Source of the DNA: Zeus faber
Lineage: Eukaryota; Chordata; Actinopteri; Zeiformes; Zeidae
Direction of reading: 5' to 3'
Length of the DNA: 64,000 nt
Assembly (NCBI GenBank): GCA_960531495.1
Contig: OY482866.1
Location: 4,985,918-5,049,917 of the forward strand
Positions 35,255 to 45,857 of this stretch are shown here, piece after piece (within the stretch, counting starts at the first letter, position 1; every line of letters starts with the position of its first letter). A program made the translations under genes and the position numbers. The notes beneath the pieces were generated by a model. It was not told where the DNA came from and did not search any database. It saw only the letters and a program-made list of their open reading frames with translations.

Positions 35255-35336
35255 CGTAGTCGGCAGGATTTGAACCTACGCGGGGTAAACCCAATGGATT
35301 TCAAGTCCATCGCCTTAACCACTCGGCCACGACTAC
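35255..35336 (-). tRNA. tRNA-Ser(TGA)
   Basis: 82 nt class II tRNA. GTAGTCG/CGACTAC acceptor pairs fully; D arm TGGCCGAGTGGTTAAGGC; anticodon arm ATGGACTTGAAATCCAT with TGA; variable arm TGGGTTTACCCCG; T arm GTAGGTTCAAATCCTGC. Both promoter boxes are good. No T4 run within about 40 bp downstream. The one intact member of a four-unit series. Confidence 0.93.
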
Positions 35337-35449
35337 CTAGCAGGAAAAAGAAAATGCATGAAAATTCCGATGAATTGAATCCTCATGTTTTGAGCAGAAA
35401 CTGGCACACGGAATTAAAATCACTTCAGAGATAGGACAAACGTACAAAA

Positions 35450-35530
35450 TGTAGTTCGAACGATTTGAGCCAGCTTGGGGACAAACCGTTGGATTTTCAG
35501 ACCATCACTTCAACCATTCACTTTCACATG
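35450..35530 (-). pseudogene. tRNA-Ser relic
   Basis: GTTGAAGTGATGGTCTGAAA and CAACGGTTTGTCCCCAAGC align with tRNA-Ser anticodon and variable arms. D arm, T loop and acceptor are lost. Confidence 0.55.
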
Positions 35531-35875
35531 AAAGGAATTTCACACTCTGCATTGTTCACTCGTATTCCTGTATCTGAATAACTGCGTGGAGGTGTGGGGT
35601 AACATGTACAAAAAAAGAGCCATAAGGGTAGTAAACAATGCAGGATATTGTGAAAATACTTACATGCTGTATTTTAGGTCACATGCTTTGAAGTTCATGG
35701 ATCTGGTACACTTCATTACTGCACAAATAAAGCAAGAAATAATTTACTTCTTGGTAACATGCAAAAATGTTCTTTGATAGTTGGGGGGGTTAAATTAAAT
35801 AAAAGCGCTTTGTTCGTACCACTTTAAAGAGTACTGTATGTGTATATGAAATTGCTGGTCAGACATTCTTTTTCT

Positions 35876-35881
35876 GTGTGT

Positions 35882-35968
<87 letters not shown>
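35876..35968 (+). repeat. (TG)n microsatellite
   Basis: About 45 TG units with one TC interruption near 35,888. Confidence 0.97.
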
Positions 35969-35969
<1 letters not shown>

Positions 35970-36168
35970 CGCGGTTAAAGATGTGTGAAGAGATTTGTGT
36001 ATTGTACATGTTTGCCTCTTTAGTGATAAAACATATGTGAGCTTTTTTCAAGGATGTTTGTACAATTGATAAAACCTATGAGCCTTTCATGAAGGTCGTT
36101 TTGTACATTTGATAAAAAGTATGAGACTTTCTACAGGATGTTTATACATTTGATAACAAAATGAGCCT

Positions 36169-36955
36169 TCTTCTTCTTTCGTATATCATCAGATGGCCAA
36201 CTCAGTGTCATATAGCCACGCCCTCGTCTCCAGTCCTAGATCAAAAAGGCCAGCTTCTGAGGGTGGGCTGTATAGGGGGCAGTTGGTGATTATGTGCTCG
36301 GCAGTCTGTTCAGGTTCGCCACACTCGCATGACGCACTGTCGGATAGGCCCCACTTCTTTAGAGAGGACTTGAAGCGCCCGACGCCAGTACGCAGGCGGT
36401 TCAGCGAGGTCCATAGGTGGCGTGGCATGTCTTCTCCTTTTACACCTCCTCCTGGGTCCCGGATGTATCGTTGGATGCGGGAGGGCGCAGCTGACTCCCA
36501 CGATTGTCTCCAGGATGCTGCCAGCCAGGCGTCCTTGGACAAGTCGTCAGGGATCGACTGTAGCATCTCTTGTGCTGCCTTGTTGTAGGGATGGCGGGAC
36601 TTGAGCCTGCATGGTGGTGCCGGTGTTGTTGTGGCTTTGTGTAGGATGTGCCAGTCGTTCTTCTGGGCTTTACTTGCCAGGGCGAGGGTAGCTGCTTCCC
36701 GTCGGAGACTGGGTGGGGCGATACCAGCTAGGACTGGAAGGTAGGACACAGGGGTGGGTTTCAGACAACCAGTTACTATCCGGAGGGCGCTGTTGATGAC
36801 AGTATCCACCTTGTTCGCATGTGGACTTCTGCTCCAGGCAGGGGCACAGTATTCCGCTACGGGTAGGACCAGGGCTTGCGTGGATATGCGTAGGGTCTGG
36901 GGGGAGCACTCGACATTGAGTGCTCCAACTCAATGTCGAGGGCCTTACCATCGCC
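36169..36955 (-). mobile_element. 5'-truncated LINE (Nimb/I-like) with target-site duplication
   Basis: 206-codon frame on the minus strand: 'DTVINSALRIVTGCLKPTPV', 'LPVLAGIAPPSLRREAATLA', 'HLWTSLNRLRTGVGRFKSS', then a Cys/His motif 'CECGEPEQTAEHIITNCPLY' and a C-terminal 'ETRAWLYDTEL'. This is the tail of an RT protein of the I/Nimb group. The 3' end is ATACGAAAGAAGAAG. Both sides carry the 11-bp direct repeat AAAATGAGCCT (36,158-36,168 and 36,956-36,966), so insertion and 5' truncation are well defined. Confidence 0.8.
36909..36940. repeat. 13-bp perfect hairpin at the LINE 5' junction
   Basis: CTCGACATTGAGT and its reverse complement, separated by the loop GCTCCA. It lies 15 bp inside the truncated 5' end, which suggests a snap-back during second-strand synthesis. 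Confidence 0.75.
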
Positions 36956-36966
36956 AAAATGAGCCT

Positions 36967-37914
36967 GATGAGAAGGAGTAGAGCCAACCAGCACCAGTTT
37001 GCTTACACATGCATGTACACATTCAGAAAAGAAAGAAAAATCTCCTGTTCTGATTTTGTAAGTAGGATTTATGGATTGTTTGATTAGTGTGTGGGTTCTT
37101 TCTTTGTCTGTTTCATGTTTGTTGTGTGTGTGTGTGAATGTGCTTGCTGTGAATTTTGTCTGGTTAAAAGAACAGATAGTCTTGTTGAAGTAGAAGGAGA
37201 AGCTTGTTTTGGCTGCCAGAAGATAGGTTTGTGTTTCGGCTGCTGAGTGAAAGAAAACAGCTTTGATTGTTGTCTCTGTGTGTGGCCTGAGGGAGATAAA
37301 GCAGGATGTTTACTCGCTGACGAACAGTCCAGACTGGAAGCTGTACCTACATTTAAGAGGTGGAGCAAGGGGTGGTGCTTCATACAGTGTGGAGATTAGT
37401 TAACTCCTCCTGACAAGAGGGGCTGTGAAGTAGCCCCATCCTCTCTTTTCTTCTCAGTATGATAGAAAAAAAGATACAAATTAAATTAAATAAAATAAAA
37501 TAGATTAATAGAATTAAAATAATTAATTGAAGGTGATATCAGATTTACTAATATACTCTTTAGATTTAAATGCATTGTATGAATAAAAGTAAATATCGCT
37601 TTATTTCAAATGCATGAGAAATAAGAAAGCTGTTCATGGATGTCTCACTGAATTATATTACAGTGTGTATAAGAATTTAGAGTGAGCCTAAGAAGCTGAA
37701 CTCTTGTGTTCTTTTTTCATTCTTCCTCTCTTTTACTATGCTGAGTGAAAGCTGGAGGAAAGACAAAGAAGATGGAATGAGTCTGAATCAGCCCATCCAA
37801 AGCAAAGCCATGTTTGGCAGCATTTGGATCTTAACCGAGGCATCCGTAGAGACTGGAGCAAAAATACAGCGCATTATCCCACTCTACCTACCTTTAAAGA
37901 CTAAATATGACAAA
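36967..37914. other. no gene seen
   Basis: AT-rich non-coding sequence; no recognised element. Confidence 0.45.
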
Positions 37915-38005
37915 TGTGATGCTGGTGCTTTCCTTGCATGGTGCTTCTAATAACAGAGGAGACAGACAAGGTGACAGGTAATAATTTCTTACCTGCACTG
38001 GCTGG
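37915..38005 (+). repeat. orphan fragment of the tRNA-Pro spacer unit
   Basis: Matches 321-415 and 1852-1935 (TGGTGCTTCTAATAACAG, then GAGGAGACAGACAAGGTGAC, then CCTGCACTGGCTGGC). It stops where the L2 element begins, before the tRNA-Pro part. Confidence 0.8.
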
Positions 38006-38271
38006 CGATAGTGATATAGGTGATAGTGGCGCCGCCCCTAGCAGTCACCTGCGCCGGCGCTCCGGTTACTTTCTTACTCTTTAGTATTTTTTTCCTTTTT
38101 TTATCACAATTTTCGCCAGAAAAACACCAACAATTAACTCATACGACCGCGATGCACTCATGGATATAAAAATTTCCCTAAACGAACAACTTTGGGACTT
38201 TTTATCCGTGGGAGCAGAGTGGCCGGCGGAAATCCTACGCGGGAACACTCGCAACAACTACAACAACAAAA

Positions 38272-40509
38272 ATGGAGTCCCTGTTCCACAACAAGATGGA
38301 TGAACTTCGAGCGAGGATTCAATTCCAGCGTGACACGAGGAACTGTTGCGTCCTCTGCCTGACGGAAACATGGCTGAACCCACTGGTGCCGGATGAAGCC
38401 ATACGTCCAGCCGAGGCCTTCTCCGTGTTCCGCGGCGACAGAACGGGAGAGTCGGGGAAATCCAAAGGTGGAGGCGTCTGCCTAATGGTAAACAACCGCT
38501 GGTGTAACCCCAACAACACCAAATTCCTCTCCCACTCCTGCTCGCCGAACCTGGAACAGCTGACCATACTATGCCGTCCATTTTATCTCCCCCGGGAATT
38601 CAGCACGATCATCATTACAGCCGTCCCACCGCAAGCGGACACCGACGCAGCTCTGTCGGTTCTGTACGATGTGTTGTGCGGATTTCAGAACAGACATCCC
38701 GACGCGGCTGTGGTGGTGACTGGGGACTTTAACAGGGCCAACCTTAAAAAAGTTCTGCCGAATTTCCACCAACACATCACGTGTGCCACCAGGGGAGACA
38801 GAACTCTGGACCATTGTTACACTCCTTACAAGAACGGATACAAGCCCGTCTCGCTCCCTGCTTTCGGGAAATCAGATCACGCCGCGATCTTGCTGCTTCC
38901 TGTTTACAGGCCTCTGATCGCGCGGGATCTGGTGATGACGAGGGAAGTGAAGCGGTGGACGGACCAATCGGAGGCTGCGCTTCAGGACGCTCTGACTGAC
39001 GTAGACTGGGACATGTTCCAAACAAGTTCAAGTGACGTCAGCGAGTTTACGGAGGCTGTATTAAGTTTTGTGGCTACGCTAGCGGATGAAATCGTTCCCA
39101 CAGTGAAAGTTCGGATATTTCCAAACCAGAAACCATGGGTTGATAAATCCATCCGCTGCGCTCTGAATGCGCGCTCGGCCGCTTACAACGACGGACTTGT
39201 ATCTGGTAACATGGACAATTACAAAGCGGCGTCGTACAATCTGCGGAGGGCAGTGAGGGACGCTAAACGGACGTACAGAGACACCGTGGAGCTGCAGATG
39301 GAGCGGGGGGACACAAGACGCTTGTGGGAGGGGCTGCGAACAATAACAAACTACAAGAGCAGCTCCTCCCCAGCCACGAGTGTGGACGCCTCCCATGCCA
39401 ACCAACTGAACTCCTTCTATGCGCGGTTCGAGTCTGGCAGCAACACCGCTAGCTCGCCGGCTAATTGGAGTTACACCGCTGGGGATGAGCGCGCACTCTC
39501 AGTGTCCGTGCACAAGGTCAGGAGGGCTTTGATGCGGGTGAACACCAGGAAAGCTGCGGGCCCAGACGACATATCTGGGCGAGTACTGAAGACCTGTGCT
39601 AACCAGCTAGCTCCGGTGTTCACCACAATATTCAACATCTCCCTGGCTGAATCAGTGGTCCCATCCTGCTTCAAGAGGTCCACCATCGTTCCTGTGCCGA
39701 AGATCGCCTCTCCAACCTGCCTGAATGACTACCGTCCGGTGGCCCTCACCTCGGTGGTCATGAAGTGTTTCGAGAGGTTGATTAAGGATTACATCTGCGC
39801 CTCCCTCCCCCGAACCTTGGACCCGTTGCAGTTCGCGTACCGGCAGAACAGATCCACGGATGACGCGGTCTCCCAGGTACTGCATACCACGCTCACGCAC
39901 CTGGATGGCCAGAAGGGGGCCTATGTGAGAATGCTGTTCATTGATTATAGTTCAGCTTTCAACACCATAGTTCCCACCAGACTGGCTGTCAAGTTGTTGG
40001 AGCTAGGATTGAATGCTCCGCTGTGCACCTGGATCCTGGACTACCTCACAGGCCGCCCCCAGGTGGTCAAGGTGGGGAAGTACATGTCAAGCTCCCTCAC
40101 CCTGAATACAGGATCCCCCCAGGGTTGCGTCCTCAGCCCCCTACTGTACTCCCTGTACACACATGACTGTGTGGCCAGGTCCAGCTCCAACACCATCATC
40201 AAGTTTGCTGACGACACCGTGGTCGTGGGCCTGATCACCGACTGCGATGAGAAGGCCTACCGCGAGGAGGTGGCTGACCTGTCACTCTGGTTCCAGGACA
40301 ACAGCCTACACCTGAACGTCAGCATCCATCTTGTTCTCCAGGGACTGGACGTTAGCAAGAAGGATGCTTGGCAGAGGTGGACGGTAAGGTTGCGTCCTCA
40401 TTCTGACCCGAATGCCGCCTCCTTTACCTCGGTGCTTCCTCCGTGGGCCGGCTCGTGGAACAGCGACTCCATTTTTGTTGTAGTTGTTGTTGCGAGTGTT
40501 CCCGCGTAG
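38272..40509 (+). CDS. L2 EN-RT protein, 745-codon open frame
   Basis: Longest intact frame in the window. Residues ~1-240: APE-type endonuclease with 'CLTETWLN' (catalytic Glu), 'VVVTGDFNRANLKK' and 'KSDHAAILL'; the N-terminal 'NVQSLE' block is missing. Residues ~420-680: reverse transcriptase with 'RKAAGPDDISGRVLKTCA', 'NDYRPVALTS', 'RMLFIDYSSAFNTIV' (motif A), 'TGSPQGCVLSPLLYSLYT' (motif B) and 'IKFADDTVVVG' (motif C, both Asp kept). From about residue 684 the frame runs into inverted 5' sequence and is meaningless. A 119-bp deletion just upstream (relative to 40,336-40,454) shifts the frame and removes the true start. Recent but non-autonomous. Confidence 0.85.
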   Translation: MESLFHNKMDELRARIQFQRDTRNCCVLCLTETWLNPLVPDEAIRPAEAFSVFRGDRTGESGKSKGGGVCLMVNNRWCNPNNTKFLSHSCSPNLEQLTILCRPFYLPREFSTIIITAVPPQADTDAALSVLYDVLCGFQNRHPDAAVVVTGDFNRANLKKVLPNFHQHITCATRGDRTLDHCYTPYKNGYKPVSLPAFGKSDHAAILLLPVYRPLIARDLVMTREVKRWTDQSEAALQDALTDVDWDMFQTSSSDVSEFTEAVLSFVATLADEIVPTVKVRIFPNQKPWVDKSIRCALNARSAAYNDGLVSGNMDNYKAASYNLRRAVRDAKRTYRDTVELQMERGDTRRLWEGLRTITNYKSSSSPATSVDASHANQLNSFYARFESGSNTASSPANWSYTAGDERALSVSVHKVRRALMRVNTRKAAGPDDISGRVLKTCANQLAPVFTTIFNISLAESVVPSCFKRSTIVPVPKIASPTCLNDYRPVALTSVVMKCFERLIKDYICASLPRTLDPLQFAYRQNRSTDDAVSQVLHTTLTHLDGQKGAYVRMLFIDYSSAFNTIVPTRLAVKLLELGLNAPLCTWILDYLTGRPQVVKVGKYMSSSLTLNTGSPQGCVLSPLLYSLYTHDCVARSSSNTIIKFADDTVVVGLITDCDEKAYREEVADLSLWFQDNSLHLNVSIHLVLQGLDVSKKDAWQRWTVRLRPHSDPNAASFTSVLPPWAGSWNSDSIFVVVVVASVPA

Positions 40510-40731
40510 GATTTCCGCCGGCCACTCTGCTCCCACGGATAAAAAGTCCCAAAGTTGTTCGTTTAGGGAAATTATTATATCCATGAGTGCATCGCGGCCG
40601 TATGAGTTAATTGTTGATGTTTTTCTGGCGAACATTGTGATAAAAAAAGGAAAAAAATACTAAAGAGTAAGAAAGTAACCGGAGCGCCGGCGCAGGCGAC
40701 CGCTAGGGGCGGCGCCACTATCGCCACTATA
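40325..40731 (-). mobile_element. inverted L2 5' end
   Basis: Minus strand carries the L2 5' UTR and the start of its protein (40,635-40,306), running through a basic, Pro-rich stretch into 'SILLANVQSLENKMD', the true endonuclease N-terminus. It retains the 119 bp that are deleted from the plus-strand part. The copies differ at a few bases (e.g. TTTTCGCC/TGTTCGCC), so the inversion is not brand new or came from another copy. Confidence 0.85.
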
Positions 40732-41814
40732 CCAATTTAGAATACCATGATGATCAGACAATCATAAATACAGTAAAACTAGTGTTGGATACCAGCCAGA
40801 AAATGTAAGATTGACTATTACTTTAATCTAATTTTGAAAAAGTTGTATCCCTTACGGTACATTGTGTTATTATCTACACTATCTATTCACCAGGAAATGC
40901 ACGATAACAATACAATACATACATTCAGTCAATACACAATACAATATAATACATTCAGTCTTCCAATTATTTAATTATGAATTACTTAAGAATTATAATT
41001 ATTCCATTAAAACTAGTGTGTTCCTCTTACTTTCCCATGTTCTAATTTGTACTAAAGAAATGATTATGACACCTCAGGTAAAATAATTTCCACAACTATA
41101 CCAGAATGTGTTGTTGTTGTTGTTGTTGTCGTTTGTACAGAAGTGATCAACATTTTGACAAATGTAATCTTCCCGGGGAAGGTGAATGTTTGCTTCCGGA
41201 AGGGGCCCTCGGGCTTTCTGCGACAGGATCCCCGTGGCAAGAAAAAAAAAAGACCCCTCCTTACAAGACAGGTCAGCACCGGTGAAAGAGGAATGCATGG
41301 ACTGTGGTTTTTACAGGGGAGGAGAAAACACTGACCGGAGTGAAGTGCTGAGTATATTCTCCAGTTTAGGAAGTAGAATGTGTGACCCAAATTCATAGAA
41401 AGATATGATAGAAGCTGTCAGTGGTTCATTACCTTGATCCAAGCTAGTATAGCTTTTTCTGCATGAGACGGCATTGATTCAATCAAGTTCATTGTGACAG
41501 GCTCACTGTGACTGTAAAAAGAACAATTCTGTCCTGTTTCACAATGACCAACTTAGAATACAGGTTAGAGTAAAGGTTAACCGGGAGGCTGGTTCTGATG
41601 GATACAGCATACAGCTTTATGCCCTAGGCATTTTTATAGGCAAGTTTTTTTTGATTGCTAATCGATTTCAAGCTCTGCGCAAGAAGGGATTTCTTGCATT
41701 CAAATAAGAGCCCAGTTTCTGTAATACACAGTAAACTTGTTGATGCAGAGCATGAAATGACATGTGAGGTTTTTAAACAACATAGTTAAATAAAAACAGT
41801 GCTACCTGAAGCAC
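40732..41814. other. no gene seen; short (TTG)n
   Basis: AT-rich, with a (TTG)7 tract at about 41,109-41,130. No coding signal. Confidence 0.5.
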
Positions 41815-41896
41815 TTAGAATGTGTGACCCGAATTCATAGAGAGATGTGTCAGAAGACTTTGCACTCTAAGTGCAAACGGAAGAACTAAACTGAAG

Positions 41897-41963
41897 CAGG
41901 GTCCTCCAAGATTTGAACGAGGATCACTGAATGCAAAGTCCCAACCATTACACCATGGAACCT
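41897..41963 (-). pseudogene. tRNA-Gln-derived relic, internally deleted
   Basis: The reverse complement begins GGTTCCATGGTGTAATGGTT, the tRNA-Gln A box, and ends GATCCTCGTTCAAATCTTGG, its T arm. About 8 nt between D arm and anticodon stem are lost. Similar relics lie near 42,295, 42,805, 43,155, 43,815, 44,163, 44,615, 45,278 and 45,629; none folds as a tRNA. Confidence 0.7.
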
Positions 41964-42434
41964 TTGCTGCACAATGTATGTAAACATGATGTATTTTAGA
42001 CAAGTGGACGTTAATATCAAACACATAGCTGGAACTTCTTTCTGGGCTCGTCTGGGAGTGGCACTTTCATCAAGCTCTGCGCAACAAGGGATTTCTTGCA
42101 TTCAAATAAGTACCCAGTTTATGTAATACAGAGTCAACTTGTTGACGCAGAGCATCAAATGACGTGAGGTTTTCAAACAACGTAGTTATTTATCAGAACA
42201 GTGCTTCTTGAAGCACTTAGAATGCTTGACCCGAATTAATCGACAGATGTGTCAGAAGACTTGATGTCAGAGTGCAAAGGGAAGAACTAAACTGAAGCAG
42301 GGTCCAGCAAGACTTGAATGCAGAGTCCAAACCATTACAACCTATGCTGCACATGGGAGGGCTTGCAATCTATTTAAACATGATGTATTTAACACAAATG
42401 GACGTTAACACACACATTGCTGGAACTTGTCTCT

Positions 42435-42502
42435 GGGCTCATCTGGGAATTGAACCCAGGACCTCCCGCACCCAAAGCGAGAATCATGCCACTAGACGAG
42501 CC
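42435..42502 (-). pseudogene. tRNA-Pro(TGG), 68 nt
   Basis: Anticodon arm CTCGCTTTGGGTGCGGG with TGG; T arm CCTGGGTTCAATTCCCAG pairs. The D-arm/acceptor junction has lost about 4 nt (GGCTCGTCTAGTGG instead of GGCTCGTTGGTCTAGTGG). Probable pseudogene. Unlike the others downstream it keeps the TGG anticodon. Confidence 0.75.
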
Positions 42503-42954
42503 TAGCTTGTTTGAAGTCGCCTCAAAATCCTGAACGGCAGCCTTAATTTGGTTGGTTGAAGGCAAAATCTCATGAGAGTCAGCTGTCAGTGGTTCATTAC
42601 CTTGATCCATGCTAGTAGAGGTTTTTTCCCGTGAGATGGCATTGATTCAATCAAGTATATTGTGACAGGATCAAAGTTACTGTAAAACGAACAATTCCTT
42701 CCTGTTTCAAAATTACCTACTTCAGATGCAAGTTAGGATGGAGGAAAACAGGGAGGGAAAATCAACTCAGGCCTGTTTTCTTTGATGGCTTATCGAACGC
42801 TTTTCGAATGTGGATCACCGAATGCAGAGTCCTAACCATTACAACCTGGAACCTATGCTGCATAACGTAAGGCTTGCAATTTGATTCATTTAAACATGAC
42901 GTATTTGAGACAAATGGACGTTAATATTATACACATAGCTTGAACTTGTCTCCT

Positions 42955-43013
42955 GGGCTCGTCCGGGACCTCTCGAACCCAAAGCGAGAATCATGCCAAT
43001 AGAACCATGAGCC
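42955..43013 (-). pseudogene. T-armless tRNA-Pro(TGG)
   Basis: 59 nt. Normal to the anticodon arm (CTCGCTTTGGGTTCGAG), then GGTCCCGGACGAGCC: the 13 nt between the two CCCGG repeats of the T stem are gone, removing the B box. Same deletion as at 43,959 and 45,421. Confidence 0.8.
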
Positions 43014-43383
43014 AAGCATGTCTGAAGTCGCCTCAAAATCCTGAACGGCAGCCTTTATTTGGTTGGTTGTAGGCAGAATCTCATGAGTCAGCTGTCAGTG
43101 TGACAGGACAGATGTGTCAGAAGACTTCCAGAGTGCAAAGGGATGAACTAAACTGAGCAGGGTCCACCAAGATTTGGACTTGGATCACTGAATGCAAAGC
43201 CCAAACCATTAAAAGATGGAAGCTATGCTGCATATGGTAGGGCTTGCAATTTATTTAAACATGATGTATGTTAGACAAATGGACATTAATCACAGCTGGA
43301 ACTTGTCTCTTGGATTGTCTTGAAATTGATCCCAGGACCTCTGGATGTCTTTAATATCAAACACATAGCTGGAACTTATCCCT

Positions 43384-43455
43384 GGGCTCGTCCGGGAGTT
43401 GTACCCGGGACCTCTCACACCCGAAGCGAGAATCATGCCACTAGACCAACGAGCC
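43384..43455 (-). tRNA. tRNA-Pro(CGG)
   Basis: 72 nt. Acceptor GGCTCGT/ACGAGCC pairs fully; anticodon loop TTCGGGT (CGG); D arm TTGGTCTAGTGGCATGAT. T arm CCCGGGTACAACTCCCGG has T54 normal but one change (GTACAA) in the B box. Foldable; may be active. Confidence 0.8.
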
Positions 43456-43958
43456 GAGCATGGCTGAAGTCGCCTCAAAATCCTGAACGGCAGCCTTAAT
43501 TTGGTTGGTTATAGGCAAAATCTCACGAGAGTCAGCTGTCAGTGGTTCATTACCTTGATCCAAGCTAGTAGAGGTTTTTTCCCATGAGATGGCATTGATT
43601 CAATCAAGTTTATTGTGACAGGATCAAAGTTACTGTAAAACAAACAATTCCTTCCTGTTTAGAAAATAACCTACTTCGGATGCAAGTTAGAATGAAGGAA
43701 AACAGGGAGGGAAAATTAACTCAGGCCGGTTCTGAAGGAATAGCATACAACTTTGTGCCAAAGGCATTTTTATGGGCAAGTTTTCGTCGATGGCTTATCG
43801 AACGCTTATCGAACGCGGATCACCGAATGCAGAGTCCGAACCATTACAACATGGAACCAATGCTGCATAACGTAAGTCTTGCAATTTGATTCATTTAAAC
43901 ATGATGTATTTGAGCGAATGGACGTTAATATTAAACACATAGCTTGAACTTGTCTCCT

Positions 43959-44017
43959 GGGCTCGTCTGGGATCTCTCGAACCCAAAGCGAGAATCATGC
44001 CAATAGAACCACGAGCC
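43959..44017 (-). pseudogene. T-armless tRNA-Pro(TGG)
   Basis: Second copy of the 59-nt variant, anticodon TGG; T stem reads GATCCCAGACGAGCC. Confidence 0.8.
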
Positions 44018-44395
44018 AAGCATGTCGGAAGTCGCCTAAAAATCCTGAACGGCAGCCTTTATTTGGGTGGTTGTAGGCAGAATCTCATGAGAGTCAGCTG
44101 TCAGTGTGACAGGACAGATGTGTCAGAAGACTTTCAGAGTGCAATGGGACGACCTAAACTGAGCAGGGTCCACCAAGATTTGGACTTGGATCACTAAATG
44201 CAAAGCCCAAACCATTACCACATGGAAGCTATGCTGCATATGGTAGGGCTTGCAATTTATTTAAACATGATGTATGTTAGACAAATGGACATTAATATCA
44301 CACGCAGCTGGACCTTGTCTCTTGGATCATCTTGAAATTGGTCTCAGGACCTCTGGGTTTCATTAATATCAAACACATAGCTGGAACTTGTCTCT

Positions 44396-44467
44396 GGGCT
44401 CGTCCGGGAGTTGAACACGGGACCTCTCACACCCGAAGCGAGAATTGTGCCACTAGACCAACGAGCC
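44396..44467 (-). tRNA. tRNA-Pro(CGG)
   Basis: 72 nt, anticodon CGG. T arm CCCGTGTTCAACTCCCGG has one stem mismatch, and the D arm has GGCACAAT for GGCATGAT. Otherwise canonical. Probably weakened. Confidence 0.75.
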
Positions 44468-44845
44468 AAGCATGTCTGAAGTCGCCTCAAAATCCTGAAC
44501 GGCAGCCTTTATTTGGGTGGTTGTAGGCAGAATCTCATGAGAGTCAGCTGTCAGTGTGACAGGACAGATGTGTCAGAAGACTTTCAGAGTGCAAAGGGAC
44601 GAACTAAACTTAGCAGGGTCCACCAAGATTTGGACTTGGATCTCTGAATGCAAAGCCCAAACCATTACAACATGGAAGCTATGCTGCATATGGTAGGGCT
44701 TGCAATTTATTTAAACATGAAGAATGTTAAACAAATGGACATTAATATCACACGCAGCTGGACCTTGTCTCTTGGATCGTCTTGAAATTGATCCCAGGAC
44801 CTCTGGATGTCATTAATATCAAACACATAGCTAGAACTTGTCTCT

Positions 44846-44917
44846 GGGCTCGTCCGGGAGTTGAACCCGGGACCTCTCACACCCGAAGCAAGAATCATGC
44901 CACTAGACCAACGAGCC
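44846..44917 (-). tRNA. tRNA-Pro(CGG)
   Basis: 72 nt, acceptor and T arm perfect (CCCGGGTTCAACTCCCGG). The anticodon stem has CTTGC for CTCGC, opposite GTGAG: one G-C becomes G-U, so the stem still pairs. Identical to the copy at 45,858. Foldable, possibly active. Confidence 0.85.
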
Positions 44918-45420
44918 AAGCATGTCTGAAGTCGCCTCAAAATCCTGAACGGCAGCCTTAATTTGGTTGGTTGTAGGCAAAATCTCATGAGAGTCAGCTG
45001 TCAGTGGTTCATTACCTTGATCCATGCTAGTAGAGGTTTTTTCCCATGACATGGCATTCATTCAATCAAGTTTATTGTGACAGGATCAAAGTTACTGTGA
45101 AACGAACAATTCCTTCCTGTTTCAAAATAACCTACTTCGGATGCAAGTTAGAATGAAGGAAAACAGGGAGGAAAAATTAACTCAGGCCGGTTCTGAAGGA
45201 ATAGCATACAACTTTGTGGCAAAGGCATTTTTATGGGCAAGTTTTCTTTGATGGCTTATCGAACGCTTATCGAACGCGGATCACCGAATGCAGAGTTCGA
45301 ACCATTACAACATGGAACCTATGCTGCATAACGTAAGGCTTGCAATTTGATTCATTTAAACATGATGTATTTGAGACAAATGGACGTTAATATCAAACAC
45401 ATAGCTTGAACTTGTCTCCT

Positions 45421-45479
45421 GGGCTCGTCTGGGATCTCTCGAACCGAAAGCGAGAATCATGCCAATAGAACCACGAGCC
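45421..45479 (-). pseudogene. T-armless tRNA-Pro
   Basis: Third copy of the 59-nt variant; anticodon loop TTTCGGT, so the anticodon itself is altered. Confidence 0.75.
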
Positions 45480-45857
45480 AAGCATGTCTGAAGTCGCCTC
45501 AAAATCCTGAACGGCAGCCTTTATTTGGATGGTTGTAGGCAGAATCTCATGAGAGTCAGCTGTCAGTGTGACAGGACAGATGTGTCAGAAGACTTCCAGA
45601 GTGCAAAGGGACGAATTAAACTGAGCAGGGTCCACCAAGATTTGGACTTGGATCACTGAATGCAAAGCCCAAACCATTACAACATGGAGGCTATGCTGCA
45701 TATGGTAGGGCTTGCAATTTATTTAAACATGATGTATGTTAGACAAATGGACATTAATATAACACGCAGCTTGACCTTGTCTCTTGGATCATCTTGAAAT
45801 TGATCCCAGGACCTCTGGATGTCATTAATATCAAACACATAGCTAGAACTTGTCTCT

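Larger units (their letters stand above)
34726..35535 (-). repeat. short tandem series of tRNA-Ser(TGA) units
   Basis: Four units of about 180-230 bp. Each has a spacer ('caaatgaggaag', 'ttggagatattt.cagg', 'aaacatc') followed by a minus-strand tRNA-Ser copy at 34,845, 35,078, 35,255 and 35,450. Only the third is intact. A fourth example in this window of tRNA genes multiplied together with their spacers. Confidence 0.8.
38005..40731 (+). mobile_element. L2 LINE ending in its own inverted 5' end
   Basis: 5' terminus with GATAGTGGCGCCGCCCCTAG at about 38,021, UTR, EN and RT coding region to about 40,320, then an abrupt switch to the reverse complement of the 5' region (40,325-40,731). The element is therefore bounded by 5' ends on both sides, and 38,021-38,289 and 40,455-40,721 form ~268-bp near-identical terminal inverted repeats. 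The normal C-terminus and 3' UTR are missing. It interrupts a tRNA-Pro spacer unit on its left; no target-site duplication is obvious. Confidence 0.85.
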
